Of a stretch of 57,306 nt of DNA, positions 1 through 10,949 are shown piece after piece. The notes below the pieces were generated by a model. It was not told the DNA's origin and did not search any database. It worked only from the letters and a program-made list of their open reading frames with translations. Source of the DNA: Amphimedon queenslandica (Eukaryota; Porifera; Demospongiae; Haplosclerida; Niphatidae). The translations under genes were made by a program, and so were the position numbers. Each line of letters opens with the position of its first letter. Positions within the stretch are counted from its first letter, which is position 1. The stretch covers positions 4,999 through 62,304 of the forward strand of contig NW_003546432.1 of the NCBI RefSeq assembly GCF_000090795.2, written 5' to 3'.

Positions 1-708
1 TCTGTACAACTGAAATTTGTTTTTAATAAACAATAACTTTAGCACAGCGTGTTCTAAGCTCCTAGATCTTTCTTTTTGACGTGGAAAAGTCTTTCTTAAC
101 TGTTTTGTGTTGCTCAAATACAAGTGCTAGGTACAGAAGCTTCAAAGTAAGAAAATCGAGTAGTTGGGCCAAGTTCCGTTGTGTTGGCACTTTAGAGATA
201 GCTGGTAGCATTTTTCAGTAGATTAGAACATGGCCTTCAAAAATTATGAACAAATTTCTCTAAATCTTACTTGATGAAGAGTTATACTTACTTGAAATTG
301 TTGAGGTCACTCGTTTGTGCAGCGCTAGAGCAACAACTTGCTGGGTTATAGGTACTAAAGTACCTATACTATCTCAAATATACAAAGGCAGCAACTTTTT
401 TTGTCAGCAAGTTTATCATATATTGCTGATTAGTAAAGAAAAAGTGAAGCTTCTTTCTCACATGGTCTTCTTGCTGCCACTCATGGAATGCCACACCTTT
501 CAATCTACATGCATGGGAGGGGCTGGAGCTGCTTGCATATATGTGCTGCAGTGCTGCTACTTCTGCATGCAGGTATTCAAGAGCAAGTGCAACTGTAGGA
601 AGTTAGTGTTGAGCAGACTCTCTTCATGCTGATAATCAAACAGTTATTGAAGTGCGGGCATGCACCATAGCAGCTATAGGGGCGAGGCCATGCACCGTAG
701 GTGTCTCG
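1..708. mobile_element. Copy 1 of a ~770-bp non-autonomous element (5' part outside window)
   Basis: This stretch is nearly identical to 10233-10949 and ends at the same bases (…GGTGTCTCG). In each case it abuts a different interior point of an HSPA12-type gene: here the C-terminal coding region, there the middle of the ATPase domain. It carries no transposase-like reading frame. The short open frames in it read through the junction into HSP70 sequence and are not genes. The boundary was set by comparison with the uninterrupted paralog at 15041-17028. The class of element is unknown. Confidence 0.7.
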
Positions 709-1312
709 TTTGGTACATTATCAGGATTAGGAAGATCAAGTATTAGCTCACCAATCTTACGTACTGTACGTTTACCTTCTTTATCTCTGACATACTGAAC
801 TCCATCATCTGCTGTAGAGAATATAGGAATATTAACTAGTATGTAGCTTTGAGAAAAAGGTATCAATGTTGTTTGATATACTTCATCTTGTTGAATTACT
901 TCTCCTTTGAGTACAAATACCTCAAAGACATTGTCGCAACGTTGTACACCATCTTCATCGAAAAACTTGTAATGCTCATCATGTATTGATGGGTCAAATG
1001 CATCAGAGAGACCTGTCCCATAGGTAGCATCAGCAACACGTGATTGGATTATGTTAGGATCTTTCCTCCACATTACTGCTCCTAATACAACAGCAAGATC
1101 TGGTTGTATAGGACACTCTATATTATCATAAAGAATACCACAATGCTGAGTGATAGCTTCTTCTATCCTTTGCCTAACAAACTTGCACCCTCCAAACCCT
1201 CCTACTAGATAAACTGTATCGATATGATCTGTCAGGCCCTTAAATGCTGCTCTCACACACTCTATGATCATATCTGTTGTGAATTTGAATACCTTCTCTT
1301 CTAATAGGTAGT
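709..1312 (-). pseudogene. HSPA12-type HSP70, C-terminal ATPase fragment
   Basis: Encodes about 200 residues of an HSP70 ATPase domain of the HSPA12 subfamily, including the adenosine-binding motif LVGGFGG and the following helix FVRQRIEE, then DPNIIQSRVADATYGTG. It is almost identical to the matching part of the intact gene at 15041-17028. The coding sequence stops abruptly at both ends. On its 3' side it runs into the element at 1-708, at the codons for NVPN. On its 5' side homology ends near 1312, before a satellite-like repeat. The phosphate-binding motifs of the N-terminal half are absent, so it cannot make a working HSP70. It is a dead fragment of a local duplication. Confidence 0.8.
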
Positions 1313-1344
1313 ATCAAGTATACAGCCTTGGATATTTTTCTAAT

Positions 1345-1830
1345 TAGCTATTCTGAAAAATGGCTCTGAAATCACCCCCCCCCCCCCCATTTTTATTGCA
1401 TTTTCTGATACATATTAATGTCTTTATGCTGTGTAGAAAGTTTGAAATGATTCTGACTCCAACTTTTCAAGTTATGAGCACTTTTAAAATGGCCAATTTT
1501 TGAAAAATACCCATACTTATTTCCAAAAATGGCTCCGAAATCACCACAAATTTTTATTACATTTTTTTGATGCATATTGATGTCCTTATGCTGTGTAGGA
1601 AGTTTGAGCTGATTCCAACTTAAATTTTTTAAGTTATGACCATTTTTTAATTTTTGAGAAATACCCAAGGCCATAGAATGTTTTTTTTCTGAAAAATGGC
1701 TCTGAAATCACCTGTAATTTTTATCACATTTTCTGATAGATATTGATGTCCTTATGCTGTGTAGAAAGTTTGAGGTGATTCCGACTCAAAATTTTAATGT
1801 TTATTTTTTATTTAATTTTTTTCACATTTC
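1345..1830. repeat. Tandem repeat family A, three diverged units
   Basis: About three units of roughly 165 bp with the core TGATGTCCTTATGCTGTGTA followed by GAAAGTTTGAG and a stretch on AAATGGCTC. A run of about 15 C lies near 1374-1388. The same unit recurs at 8440-8650, 20600-20810 and 29128-29655. Open frames on the minus strand here are by-products of the periodicity. Confidence 0.75.
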
Positions 1831-1943
1831 TCGGATAAGAGACAGACCACTGACCTGGTTGAACTTGTACTAAGAAATGGTAAACTGGAGAAATTCTACC
1901 TCACAGCTGTAAGTCATAACTAGTGATAGGTGATAGTTATTGC

Positions 1944-3426
1944 AATGGACCTTATGCACCGATGCCACCGAAATGATTCTAATTAACGCGCCACCAAAGT
2001 GGTGGTAAAATGGCGGATTTTTGGAGGGAAAGACAGGCTAAACAATCTTCTCTTTTATCCATCCATTCTAGCTGTGGGAGCCACTTTGAGCTGTCCTTTT
2101 GTTTCAGTATACTCTATTTATCTCTTCTGTAAGCTCTTTGGTTGCTGTTTTGGCTTTTATAGCATTTTGTCATAGGAATATTCTCAACCATTGGCCATTC
2201 CCGTTTTTCTAAATTTTGCTTTCAGGAGCTAGGGCGCTTGCCCCTCCATTGCTAGGAAGATAGAAGTGCATTCAGCTGAGTCCTATGACTAGCGTCTATC
2301 ATCAGAGTTAGTCTCAGTCCATCAGGACAAGGTACGGTGGAATAACTCACTCAGTTGTTATTTTACAGCTGGAGTGTGGATGATTATGACCATCTTTTCA
2401 CTTCTTAAAACTATAGGACTGGTCTTTATTCACATGTAAGAAGCATTCCAAGGATCATAAGTGTGCTAGAATAGCCGAGCATCATGTAACTAGCTATTAA
2501 TAGTCACATCCAGTATGAAGTAAAACACTTTCATCGTTACATGATTTTTATGTTTTTATTCATGTTAAAAAATTGATGTTAATAACAATAATTATCTTTG
2601 TTATCGTCGAGATGGTTTCAAATTATTGTGTATATACTGTTAGTATCATAAAGTATGTGTAAATACATAAATAGTCGTCTATACAAATGCAATGTAGTGA
2701 CCTAGTGATAACAACAATAATAGTTCTAGTAACAACACCCATTATATTTTTTATAATTTAAAAAATAAGTAAAACTGTTGGGAAAGGATACAAATGGTGA
2801 AGAGCCATGAACGAGTCCTGAATGTGATGATTCCTTTCTGCAAGTACTGAATAGCAACTGACAGATTTTAATACGACATGAGGTGCTCATACAATACAAC
2901 CAGTGAATTTACAGATAAAAAATGAGTTCTTGCATGCCTCAACTATCTATAAAAGAGCCAACCTATAGTTTTAAAAAGTGAAAAGATGGTCATAATCATC
3001 CACACTCCAGCTGTAAAATAACAACTGAGTGAGTTATTCCACCGTACCTTGTCCTGATGGACTGAGACTAACTCTGATGATAGACGCTAGTCATAGGACT
3101 CAGCTGAATGCACTTCTATCTTCCTAGCAATGGAGGGGCAAGCGCCCTAGCTCCTGAAAGCAAAATTTAGAAAAACGGGAATGGCCAATGGTTGAGAATA
3201 TTCCTATGACAAAATGCTATAAAAGCCAAAACAGCAACCAAAGAGCTTACAGAAGAAATAAATAGAGTATACTGAAACAAAAGGACAGCTCAAAGTGGCT
3301 CCCACAGCTAGAATGGATGGATAAAAGAGAAGATTGTTTAGCCTGTCTTTCCCTCCAAAAATCCGCCATTTTACCACCACTTTGGTGGCGCGTTAATTAG
3401 AATCATTTCGGTGCATAAGGTCCATT
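1944..3426. mobile_element. Foldback element with ~470-bp inverted arms
   Basis: The left arm (1944-2417) is the near-perfect reverse complement of the right arm (2962-3426). A 544-bp AT-rich centre has no coding potential. The termini read AATGGACCTTATGCACC and its complement. The only clear arm difference seen is a 6-bp duplication near 1961. Related flanks without the insertion are found at 8880-8920 and 21008-21045, downstream of HSPA12 copies, so this is an insertion into a duplicated HSPA12 3' flank. No transposase frame is present. No convincing target-site duplication was found. Confidence 0.85.
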
Positions 3427-3579
3427 AATAATTATTAGTGCCAAATACAGTAGTACACACAAAATAGGTCAAAAATTTTTTGAAAACTTGCACAAGAATG
3501 TCACTCCATTTATGTTAATAAAATTTTTGTCATTATTATTTACTAGTATTATGTTACATGTACTGTTCTTTTGTTTTTA

Positions 3580-3646
3580 TTATAGTCTTGGTTAAATAGA
3601 AATTTGCAAGCTTTTTTCACTTCTCCAGTCATACTATACTGAGCAC
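3580..3646 (-). pseudogene. HSPA12 3'-end remnant
   Basis: The 60-70 bases match the last codons and 3' flank of the HSPA12-type genes at 9104 and 21190 (…SITGEEVKTVCDFL…), in degraded form. Upstream homology ends near 3646. The segment 1850-1943 plus 3427-3646 therefore represents the HSPA12 3' flank split by the foldback element. The region 3647-3947 shows nothing recognisable. Confidence 0.5.
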
Positions 3647-3947
3647 TAATATTATCATGTGTACTGTACATTTCAAATACATATAGCCTTAATCCAGTAG
3701 CTCTACATACAGATGAATCGAGTACCTCAGTATGAACATAGATAATGTAGAGCTAGTAGAACATAGTTTACGGGTAGTATATCTATGGTATGAAGCATTA
3801 TGTGGATAATATGACAATAAAGATCGAGGCTGGGAAAATAAATATGAAGCATCAAATAGGGATAACAACTTTTCAGAAAATAAATGCAGTAAAGCTCAGT
3901 AGTAGATTTATCTAAATATAATTCAAGTATGCAAAAAAGGTATGTGT

Positions 3948-5719
3948 CTATGGTTTCTCTCCAATTTTTTCAAGCCATGCTTTATGACAATGCTCCATTG
4001 CACCAGTGCGACTTTCTTTAGGAGGCCCTTCTATTTTCAATCCTGTACATGTATCTTCGAATGTACACACCCACTTCCACTGTAGTCCATTATCCATATA
4101 ACCCTTTACATTATATTTGATAGTGGAACCATGTCCTGCAGGTATCTAAAATAATGTTGATAGATTATTATTATGCATGCACTAAAATTAATTATGAACT
4201 CACTTCTCCACTTTCTCCCATTAAATTATTAGCAATGTCTGTTCCTATTCTTAGTATGCCTATATAGATATCACATTATGTTTTCTACTTCATAAAATTT
4301 ACTTCTTAATGTAACTGGTGTATCTAATATATCATCAACTGGTGATGGTGAACTAAAATTATCAGGTATAGGCTGACCTAATGTATAGAGAATAATGTAT
4401 TATAATAGTATATTGGGATATAATCATTATGATTCGGCATAATGTGCACATACACACACTCACCTAACTGGTCTAATATAGAGGTAGCAATATCTGTTAG
4501 TGTACAATGTTGGTTTATTAATACATGACATGTATCAATAAGATACTGCTTTGGATTAAGAGAGGATTCACACTGCTCCTCTAATACATGCACAAGATTG
4601 CCAGCTTTTATACTGTCAGCTAATCCTAATACATGCGTCTCATCTCTAGTTTGTTGTGGTATCAGTTCTTTAGCATACAGTGCATCAGTTACATCGTATA
4701 GATTCACACTAATAGCATGAACTAATTTATCAGAATTAATCCTTAATATATCCTTTGGATTACCTGCAGCAGTGTATCAGTTAATGAGTGTTGCATTAGT
4801 GTATGCTTACCTGGTATAGTACTAGTAATTATAGGTTCAGATATTGATACTGGTGTAGAAGCATTGTTAGCACCTAGTTTTTGTTTAATAACTAAATACT
4901 TTACATGATGTTTACCTGATGTAGTGTCATTATTACTGTCATTATGACTGGACCGGTTCTCTTCTACTGTTGAATCAGTTCCATGATCTACAGTAATGTA
5001 TCAGTTATTAGAAGTGTTTGTGTTTAGTAATTTACCTGTTTTAGCATCATTATTACTGTCATTTCTTCCTTTTACAGTAAGATTAGTTGCTTTACTAATT
5101 TCTGTAATATGAATATGATCTACAGCAATGACTGTAATGAACCATTCATAATTATGAATAATTAATCTGTCAAAATACCTCCTGTATTGACTTCCATTTT
5201 ATCATCAAGACATTTTCCAGTGGAATTTTTTACTTTTACTTCAATAGTTCTAGCTAGTTCATTCTCTTTACATTGTTTCAAAGCATTAATGACATCTCTC
5301 CATGATGCTGTAGGATTAACTTGTAACCATCTCTTGTGTAATGCCTCCATCCTGAGGTAAGAGCTTCCTTTTGTTTTAATTATATCAACATCAAGTTGTG
5401 TTATCCCAATCCCACCAGGAAGACAAAGAGCAAATGGCTTCCAGTCATGAAGTGTTTGAAGATATTTTGCAAATAAGATGCAAGATGGTTGATCATCAAT
5501 CATAGGACCAGGATTGAGTTCAACATCTCCTGATAAGAGGAGGAGAAGTAAAACCAAATAGCAGATCACATTCACATCAAAGCCAGTCGCGAAGCTACTG
5601 GTCGCTATGAGCAAGACTAATGATTGGGTATAGATCATAACAGCAATGAAGTTGAGCTTATTACTCAGCTTAATAAAGATAAAGAAGAGGGACAGCGGAT
5701 TTCTGCAAACAGCTAGCAA
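3948..5719 (-). CDS. 2A-leader, Death domain and CARD-like domain protein
   Basis: An eight-exon model is consistent in phase: 5179-5719, 5036-5119, 4916-4987, 4811-4873, 4464-4763, 4303-4377, 4204-4259, 3948-4145; 462 residues. A hydrophobic leader runs to the 2A-like motif GDVELNPGP (split before Pro72, or Pro45 if the second Met is used). A Death domain follows (DWKPFALCLPGG…HKRWLQVNPTASWRDVINAL). Then come three short Ser/Thr/Asn-rich exons, a 100-residue CARD-like death-fold exon that resembles the one before NACHT in 40921-45525, a short linker, and a C-terminal domain with WKWVCTFEDTCTG that I do not recognise. It has no nucleotide-binding or sensor repeat domain, so it could be an adaptor or a decoy of the NACHT-LRR receptors. 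Most introns are phase 1. The start codon is uncertain. Confidence 0.75.
5504..5530 (-). other. 2A-like ribosome-skipping motif
   Basis: Codes GDVELNPGP, which fits the 2A consensus D(V/I)ExNPGP. The preceding helix is leucine-rich (YLVLLLLLLS). Skipping is expected between Gly and the final Pro. The next codon is ATG. Confidence 0.9.
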
Positions 5720-5884
5720 ATAAAATTATACAAACAAGGCGTGGCTGCATGATCACGTGCGTGCATCTATGGTGCGTGTAGGTTAAATCAATAATAACCA
5801 ATTATTTTGATATTTTCTATAAATGTTGCTTTTAAGAATTTATATCCTTTGCAAAATGGAATAGAAATGCTGAGTTAGAACAGC

Positions 5885-7450
5885 TCATATCCTTTTAAGA
5901 CAATGTTTGATTGCATCATCATGACTTTGCATAGGAGGCCCTTCTGTTTTCAATCCTGTACATGTATCTTCCAATGTACACACCCACTTCCACTTTAGTT
6001 CATTATCTAGATAACCCTTTACATTATATTTGATAGTGGAACCAAGTCTTGGTATCTAAAATAAACCGGTTGGTAGATTATAGTATTGATCTATGCAGGC
6101 TACAATTATGAACTCACTTCTCCACTGCTCCCTAGAGAATCATTAGCAAGACGTGTTCCTTTACATATCAAATCTATTAGGAATTAGAAATTAAAGATAT
6201 TTGTTAGCAAAACATTACCATTCATTGTAACTCGTGTATTTAATATACCATCAACTGGTGATAGTAGTACAGTATGTAAACTGACATTTTTGGGTATAGG
6301 CTGACCTAATGTATTGAGGTATAATGACTATATTGATCACTGATAATGTACACACACACTCACCTAACTGGTGTAATATAGAGGTAGCAATATCTTTTAG
6401 TGCATGATGTTGTTGGTTTATTAATACATGACATATATCAATAAGATACTGCTTTGGATTAAGAGAGGCTTCCAACTGTTGCTCAATGACATTCATATAA
6501 GTTTACTAGATTTCTCTTTATTAGTTACTCCTAATACAAGCATCTCCTCCTTAGTTTGTTGTGGTATCAGTTCTTTAGTATGCAGTGTAACTGTTATATT
6601 GCAAAGATTCGGCTCACTGATAGCATGAACTAATTCATAATAATGGGTCCTTAATATTTCATTTGGATGATCACCTAGTTGTCTATAATGAGTGTTGAAA
6701 TAATATTATGCTTACCTCTTGCAGTGTCATGATTGCTACTATGAGTGGATCCATTCTCTTCTTCTGCTGTTGATATGCTTTCGTTATTTGAATTAGCTCC
6801 TTTAATGTGTTTTATGACGGTGTTGTATATAGCTAAGTTATTATACCTGATGTAGATCTAGTGTCTCCATTACTGTCAATATCAGTAGAACTTTTTTCTT
6901 TTTCCAGTACTATTGAATTTTCATTAATTGAATTTTTTCCTTCAATAGGTTCTATCCTTTTATCTATATAGAAGCTATATCAGTCAATGCTAAATGTTAA
7001 GTGACTACCTGGTGAAGTGTTTTTAAAGTTATCATTGACAGAAGGTTGCTCCGTTACTCTTCCTTCAATAGTTCTAGCTAGTTCATTCTCTTTACATTGT
7101 TTCAAAGCATTAATGACATCTCTCCATGATGCTGTAGGATTAACTTCTATCCATTTTTTACATAAAGTGACCATCCTGAAGAGAGGAACTTTTTTTGTTG
7201 TCACTATGCTGACATCAGATTGTGTTATTCCAGGAAGACAAAGTGCAAATGGCTTCCAATCAATAAGTGCTTTAAAATATTGTGCAAATGAGATACAAGA
7301 TGGTTGATCATCAATCATAGGGCCAGGATTGAGTTCAACATCTCCTGATAAGAGGAGGAGGAGAAATAAAACCAAATAGTAGATCAGGTCAGAGGAGCTA
7401 CTGCTAATAGCTACAAACAAGACTAATGACTGGAAACGAATATCAATCAT
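5885..7450 (-). pseudogene. 2A-leader, Death and CARD-like protein, frameshifted paralog
   Basis: Paralog of 3948-5719 with exons 7009-7450, 6847-6963, 6716-6799, 6364-6674, 6219-6305, 6118-6173 and 5885-6055. The leader begins MIDIRFQSLVLF, then a leucine-rich segment, GDVELNPGP (split before Pro44), a Death domain, a Ser/Asn-rich linker, a CARD-like domain and the same unknown C-terminal domain (ends CLKRI). The CARD-like exon carries two extra bases near 6497-6500 compared with 50744-51046 and goes out of frame there. Everything else stays in phase, so this is either a recent pseudogene or a sequence error. The 5' flank and first four codons match exon 1 of the gene at 34286, then jump directly to exon-2 sequence, so the usual first intron has been lost. 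Confidence 0.65.
7319..7345 (-). other. 2A-like ribosome-skipping motif
   Basis: Codes GDVELNPGP, with CCTGGCCCT at the skip site. It follows YLVLFLLLLLS and is directly followed by an ATG codon. Confidence 0.9.
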
Positions 7451-8439
7451 CTTGTACTATGGTAAGGAGGACAATGAGAAATTAAGTAACTTGAGGTATG
7501 TACTATTTTTATGATCCTCTACACAGTAACACCATAATAAAGACAGAGGAGGAAGAGGAGTAAATTAGACCAAGGAGCAAGCTTTTGCAACAACAGTATG
7601 TGTGTGGTACATCATACATGAAAATAGTCAATGGAACAGAGCAATAACACTGAATATCATTATCGGCAGTGATTATCATTTTATTAATTTATTTCATTGC
7701 AGACTCTTGCTGATATTTCATTTTTCAATATCACATGCTTGTGATGTCATGATCATGGCAAAGCTATGCATATGATTAAAAGGGTTGTGCAGTATAGTGT
7801 ACATAATACACCATAGTTTATTAGGGATGACATGACCCTTATACATCAAAATATATCTAACTTATATACTGCCTGCATGTGACTATTTCTTTCTCCTCAT
7901 CATGATTTATCTTCATCCTAATTTTGTTTATACCACAAGGCCTAAATACAAGATTGGAATTTTTTTCTAATTTACACAATTTTGTTGTCTATATATAGTA
8001 TTTGTGTGTACAATTTTGCTGCATGTTCAATTAGACATTACTTGTTACTTTACATGGTAGCGCTCACTCCATTACATGATAAGAGTATGTTTTATTACCT
8101 ATGTGTACATTTTGCGTAGCATGCTAATAATGCTTATAGAACTGGTTCTGTTCCTTTCATAGTGATTATGACTCACAATATAAATCAATGTACTAGGAAT
8201 GTATCAACAGTGATATGTGTTTGTGACATTTGGAGCCTGATTGTATCAATCACAGGTCATGTGACCATGTAATTCATTATGGACTAGAGACAATTAATGG
8301 CTCATTGTAGACATAAGAAAACATATCAGGAAATATTTCACAATGCATATTGATGTCATGAAGTTTCACAAAAAATTTTTGTTCAGTGATTGGGAACAGG
8401 AGTGTGAATCCTAATTAGAAAAAATACCACATTACTATA
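7451..8439. other. Intergenic, no gene seen
   Basis: AT-rich with no supported exon. The first ~60 bases are the shared 5' flank of 2A-Death genes (compare 34240-34285). Bases 8145-8300 repeat at 14212-14345, marking another duplicated flank. Confidence 0.5.
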
Positions 8440-8650
8440 GCCCATGGTTTTTCCCAAGAATGGCTCCAAAATCTGCCCCCCTCCCTCCAATTTTTATTAC
8501 ATTGTTTGATACATATTGATGTCCTTATGCTGTGTAGAAAGTTTGAAGTGATTCCGACTAAATCTTTTTGAGTTAAGGCCATTTTAGAAATAAGCCAATT
8601 TCTGAAAAAACCCTGTACTACAGCCCATGCTTTATTTCCAAAAAAATTAA
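8440..8650. repeat. Tandem repeat family A
   Basis: One and a partial unit of the family seen at 1345-1830, with the same TTGATGTCCTTATGCTGTGT core. Confidence 0.65.
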
Positions 8651-9795
8651 TGCTTCAGAAGCATCTCAATTTTTATGAAGTACTGCAATTACTTTATTTA
8701 TTTAGTATATAATAATTTTGATGCTAAATGTACTTACTATCATTAGTTTTATTTCTTATATTCATAATAATGTGACTGGATTAATAGATAGACCACTGGC
8801 CTGGTTCAACTTGTTTTAACTTTTAAAAAATAGTAAACTGGAAAAATTTACCTCACAGCTGTACGTCATAACTAGACTAGTGATAAATAGTTATTGCGTA
8901 TACAACCAATTATTAGTTTCATAAATTTCAAAATTTGTATGCAAGTATTTAAAATAATGTGCTACACGTTAAACAAGTCAAAAAATTTCAAAACTAGTCT
9001 AACTGCACAAAAAATTCACCCCATTTATGGTAATAAAAACTATAGTCGTTACTAGTATTACGTTACATGTATTATTCTTTCATTATTGTTATTATTATTA
9101 TTATTAGTCTTGGTTTGATAGAAAGTCACAAACTGTTTTTACTTCTTCTCCAGTGATGCTATACTGAACTCTTGCTTGTATCTCTGTACCACTGAAATCC
9201 ATAAATATGTCGTATTTTCTCTCATTTCTTGGTATATTCTCAGGATTAGGAAGATCAAGTACTAGCTTACCAATTTCATGTACTGTTGGTTTACCTTCTT
9301 TATCTCTTACATACTGAACTCCATCATCTAATGTACAGTATATAGGAATGTGTGCTTGTGTGTAGCTTTGAGAATCAACTACTAATGTTGTTTGATATAC
9401 TTCATTTTGTCGAATTAGTTCTCCTTTGAGTACAAATATGTTAAAAACATTGCCACAACATTGCACACCTTCTTCATTGATAAACTTGTAATGTTCGTCA
9501 TGTATTGATGGGTTAAAGAAAGTAACAATACCAATTCCATAAGTAGCATCAGCAACAAGTGATTGGATTATGTTAGGATCTTTCCTCCACATTACTGCTC
9601 CTGATACAACAGCAAGATCTGAATGTTGAGGACACACTATATTATCATAAAGAATGCCACGATGCTGAGCAATACCTTCTTCTATCTTTTGCCTAACAAA
9701 CCTACACCCTCCAAACCCTCCTACTAGATAAACTGTATCGATTTTGCCAGCTAGCTCATCAAATGCTGCTCTCATGTACTCTATGATCTTATCTA

Positions 9796-9858
9796 TTAGT
9801 AACGCGGTAGCGTTACTAAGTAGGATTCACCCCCAAACAAAATGGCTGCCACGACTTT
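9796..9858. mobile_element. 63-bp palindrome-ended insertion in the HSPA12 exon
   Basis: Starts with the perfect hairpin TTAGTAACGC-GGTA-GCGTTACTAA, then AAGTAGGATTCACCC and GCTGCCACGACTTTT. Comparison with 15041-17028 shows uninterrupted HSP70 codons on either side. The same block begins at 54159. On the minus strand it adds the tail GGESYLVTLPRY and a stop to the HSP70 frame. Confidence 0.75.
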
Positions 9859-10177
9859 TGTAAATTGGAATACTTCCTTTTCTAGTTGATCAAATTCTAT
9901 TATTAATGAATCATCCCCTGGATCATAATGCATCCCCATCTTCCTTGCTTTAAAAAGCCTATCTTTGCCATAAAAAAGCACTAATTTTCTGGGTAAATTT
10001 AATATTACTTCATGTATATCCACTATTGCTTCACCAAATATTATTTTATGCTTCTCAAAATCTTGATAGCAGAGCTTATTTAATGTTACCTTGGCACCAA
10101 TTGGATCTGATGATAAAAAAGCATTGAAACCTTTATCATCTACTATTTCTTCCAGTAACATTGATAATGCTTCATTG

Positions 10178-10949
10178 GCCTCGCCTACGCGAGGTATAGG
10201 TAGTTGTTGTGTCTGTCTGTCTGTCATTCATTCATTCTGTACAACTGAAATTTGTTTTTAATAAACAATAACTTTAGCACAGCATGTTTCAAGCTCCTAG
10301 ATCTTTCTTTTTGGCGTGGAAAAGTCTTTCTTAACTGTTTTGTGTTGCTCAAATACAAGTGCTAGGTACAGAAGCTTCAAAGTAAGAAAACCGAGCATTT
10401 GGGCCAAGTTCCGTTGTGTTGGCACTTTAGAGATAGATGGTAGCATTTTTCAGTAGATTAGAACATGGCCTTCAAATAATATGAACAGATTACTCTAAAT
10501 CTTACTTGATGAAGAGTTATACTTACTTGAAATTGTTGAGGTCACTCGTTTGTGCAGCGCTAGAGCAACAACTTGCTGGGTTATAGGTACTAAAGTACCT
10601 ATACTATCTCAAATATACAAAGGCAGCAACTTTTTTGTCAGCAAGTTTATCATATATTGCTGATTAGTAAAGAAAAAGTGAAGCTTCTTTCTCACATGGT
10701 CTTCTTGCTGCCAATCATTCCAGTTATGATGGAATGCCACACCTTCAATCTACATGCATGGGAGGGGCTGGAGCTGCTTGCATGTATGTGCTGCAGTGCT
10801 GCTACTTCTGCAGGTATTCAAGAGCAAGTGCAACTGCAGGAAGCTAGTGTTGAGCAGACTCTCTTCATGCTGATAATCAAACAGCTATTGCAGTGTGGGC
10901 ATGCACCATAGCAGCTATAGGGGCGAGGCCATGCACCGTAGGTGTCTCG
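10178..10949. mobile_element. Copy 2 of the ~770-bp non-autonomous element
   Basis: Complete copy. It is inserted in the HSP70 ATPase coding sequence between the codons for TTVN and EELSML. The host triplet TTG flanks it on both sides (10175-10177 and 10950-10952), a likely 3-bp target duplication. The left end is GCCTCGCCTACG and the right end CCGTAGGTGTCTCG, an imperfect inverted pair. No transposase frame. See 1-708 for the other copy. Confidence 0.75.

Noticed and set aside
1393..1674. 93-residue open frame on the minus strand
   Set aside because: It lies wholly in tandem repeat family A; the repetitive peptide simply reflects the repeat period.
5504..5530. 2A motifs as a sign of an integrated virus or LINE element
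   Set aside because: No polymerase, capsid, reverse transcriptase or endonuclease frame is nearby; every motif is in frame with a host Death domain and spliced with host-type introns.
9796..9866. The 63-bp insertion read as a small intron (GTCG…TAATAG with a TACTAAT-like branch site)
   Set aside because: Removing it at these sites leaves the HSP70 frame shifted and hits a stop, and the same block occurs at 54159 outside this gene.
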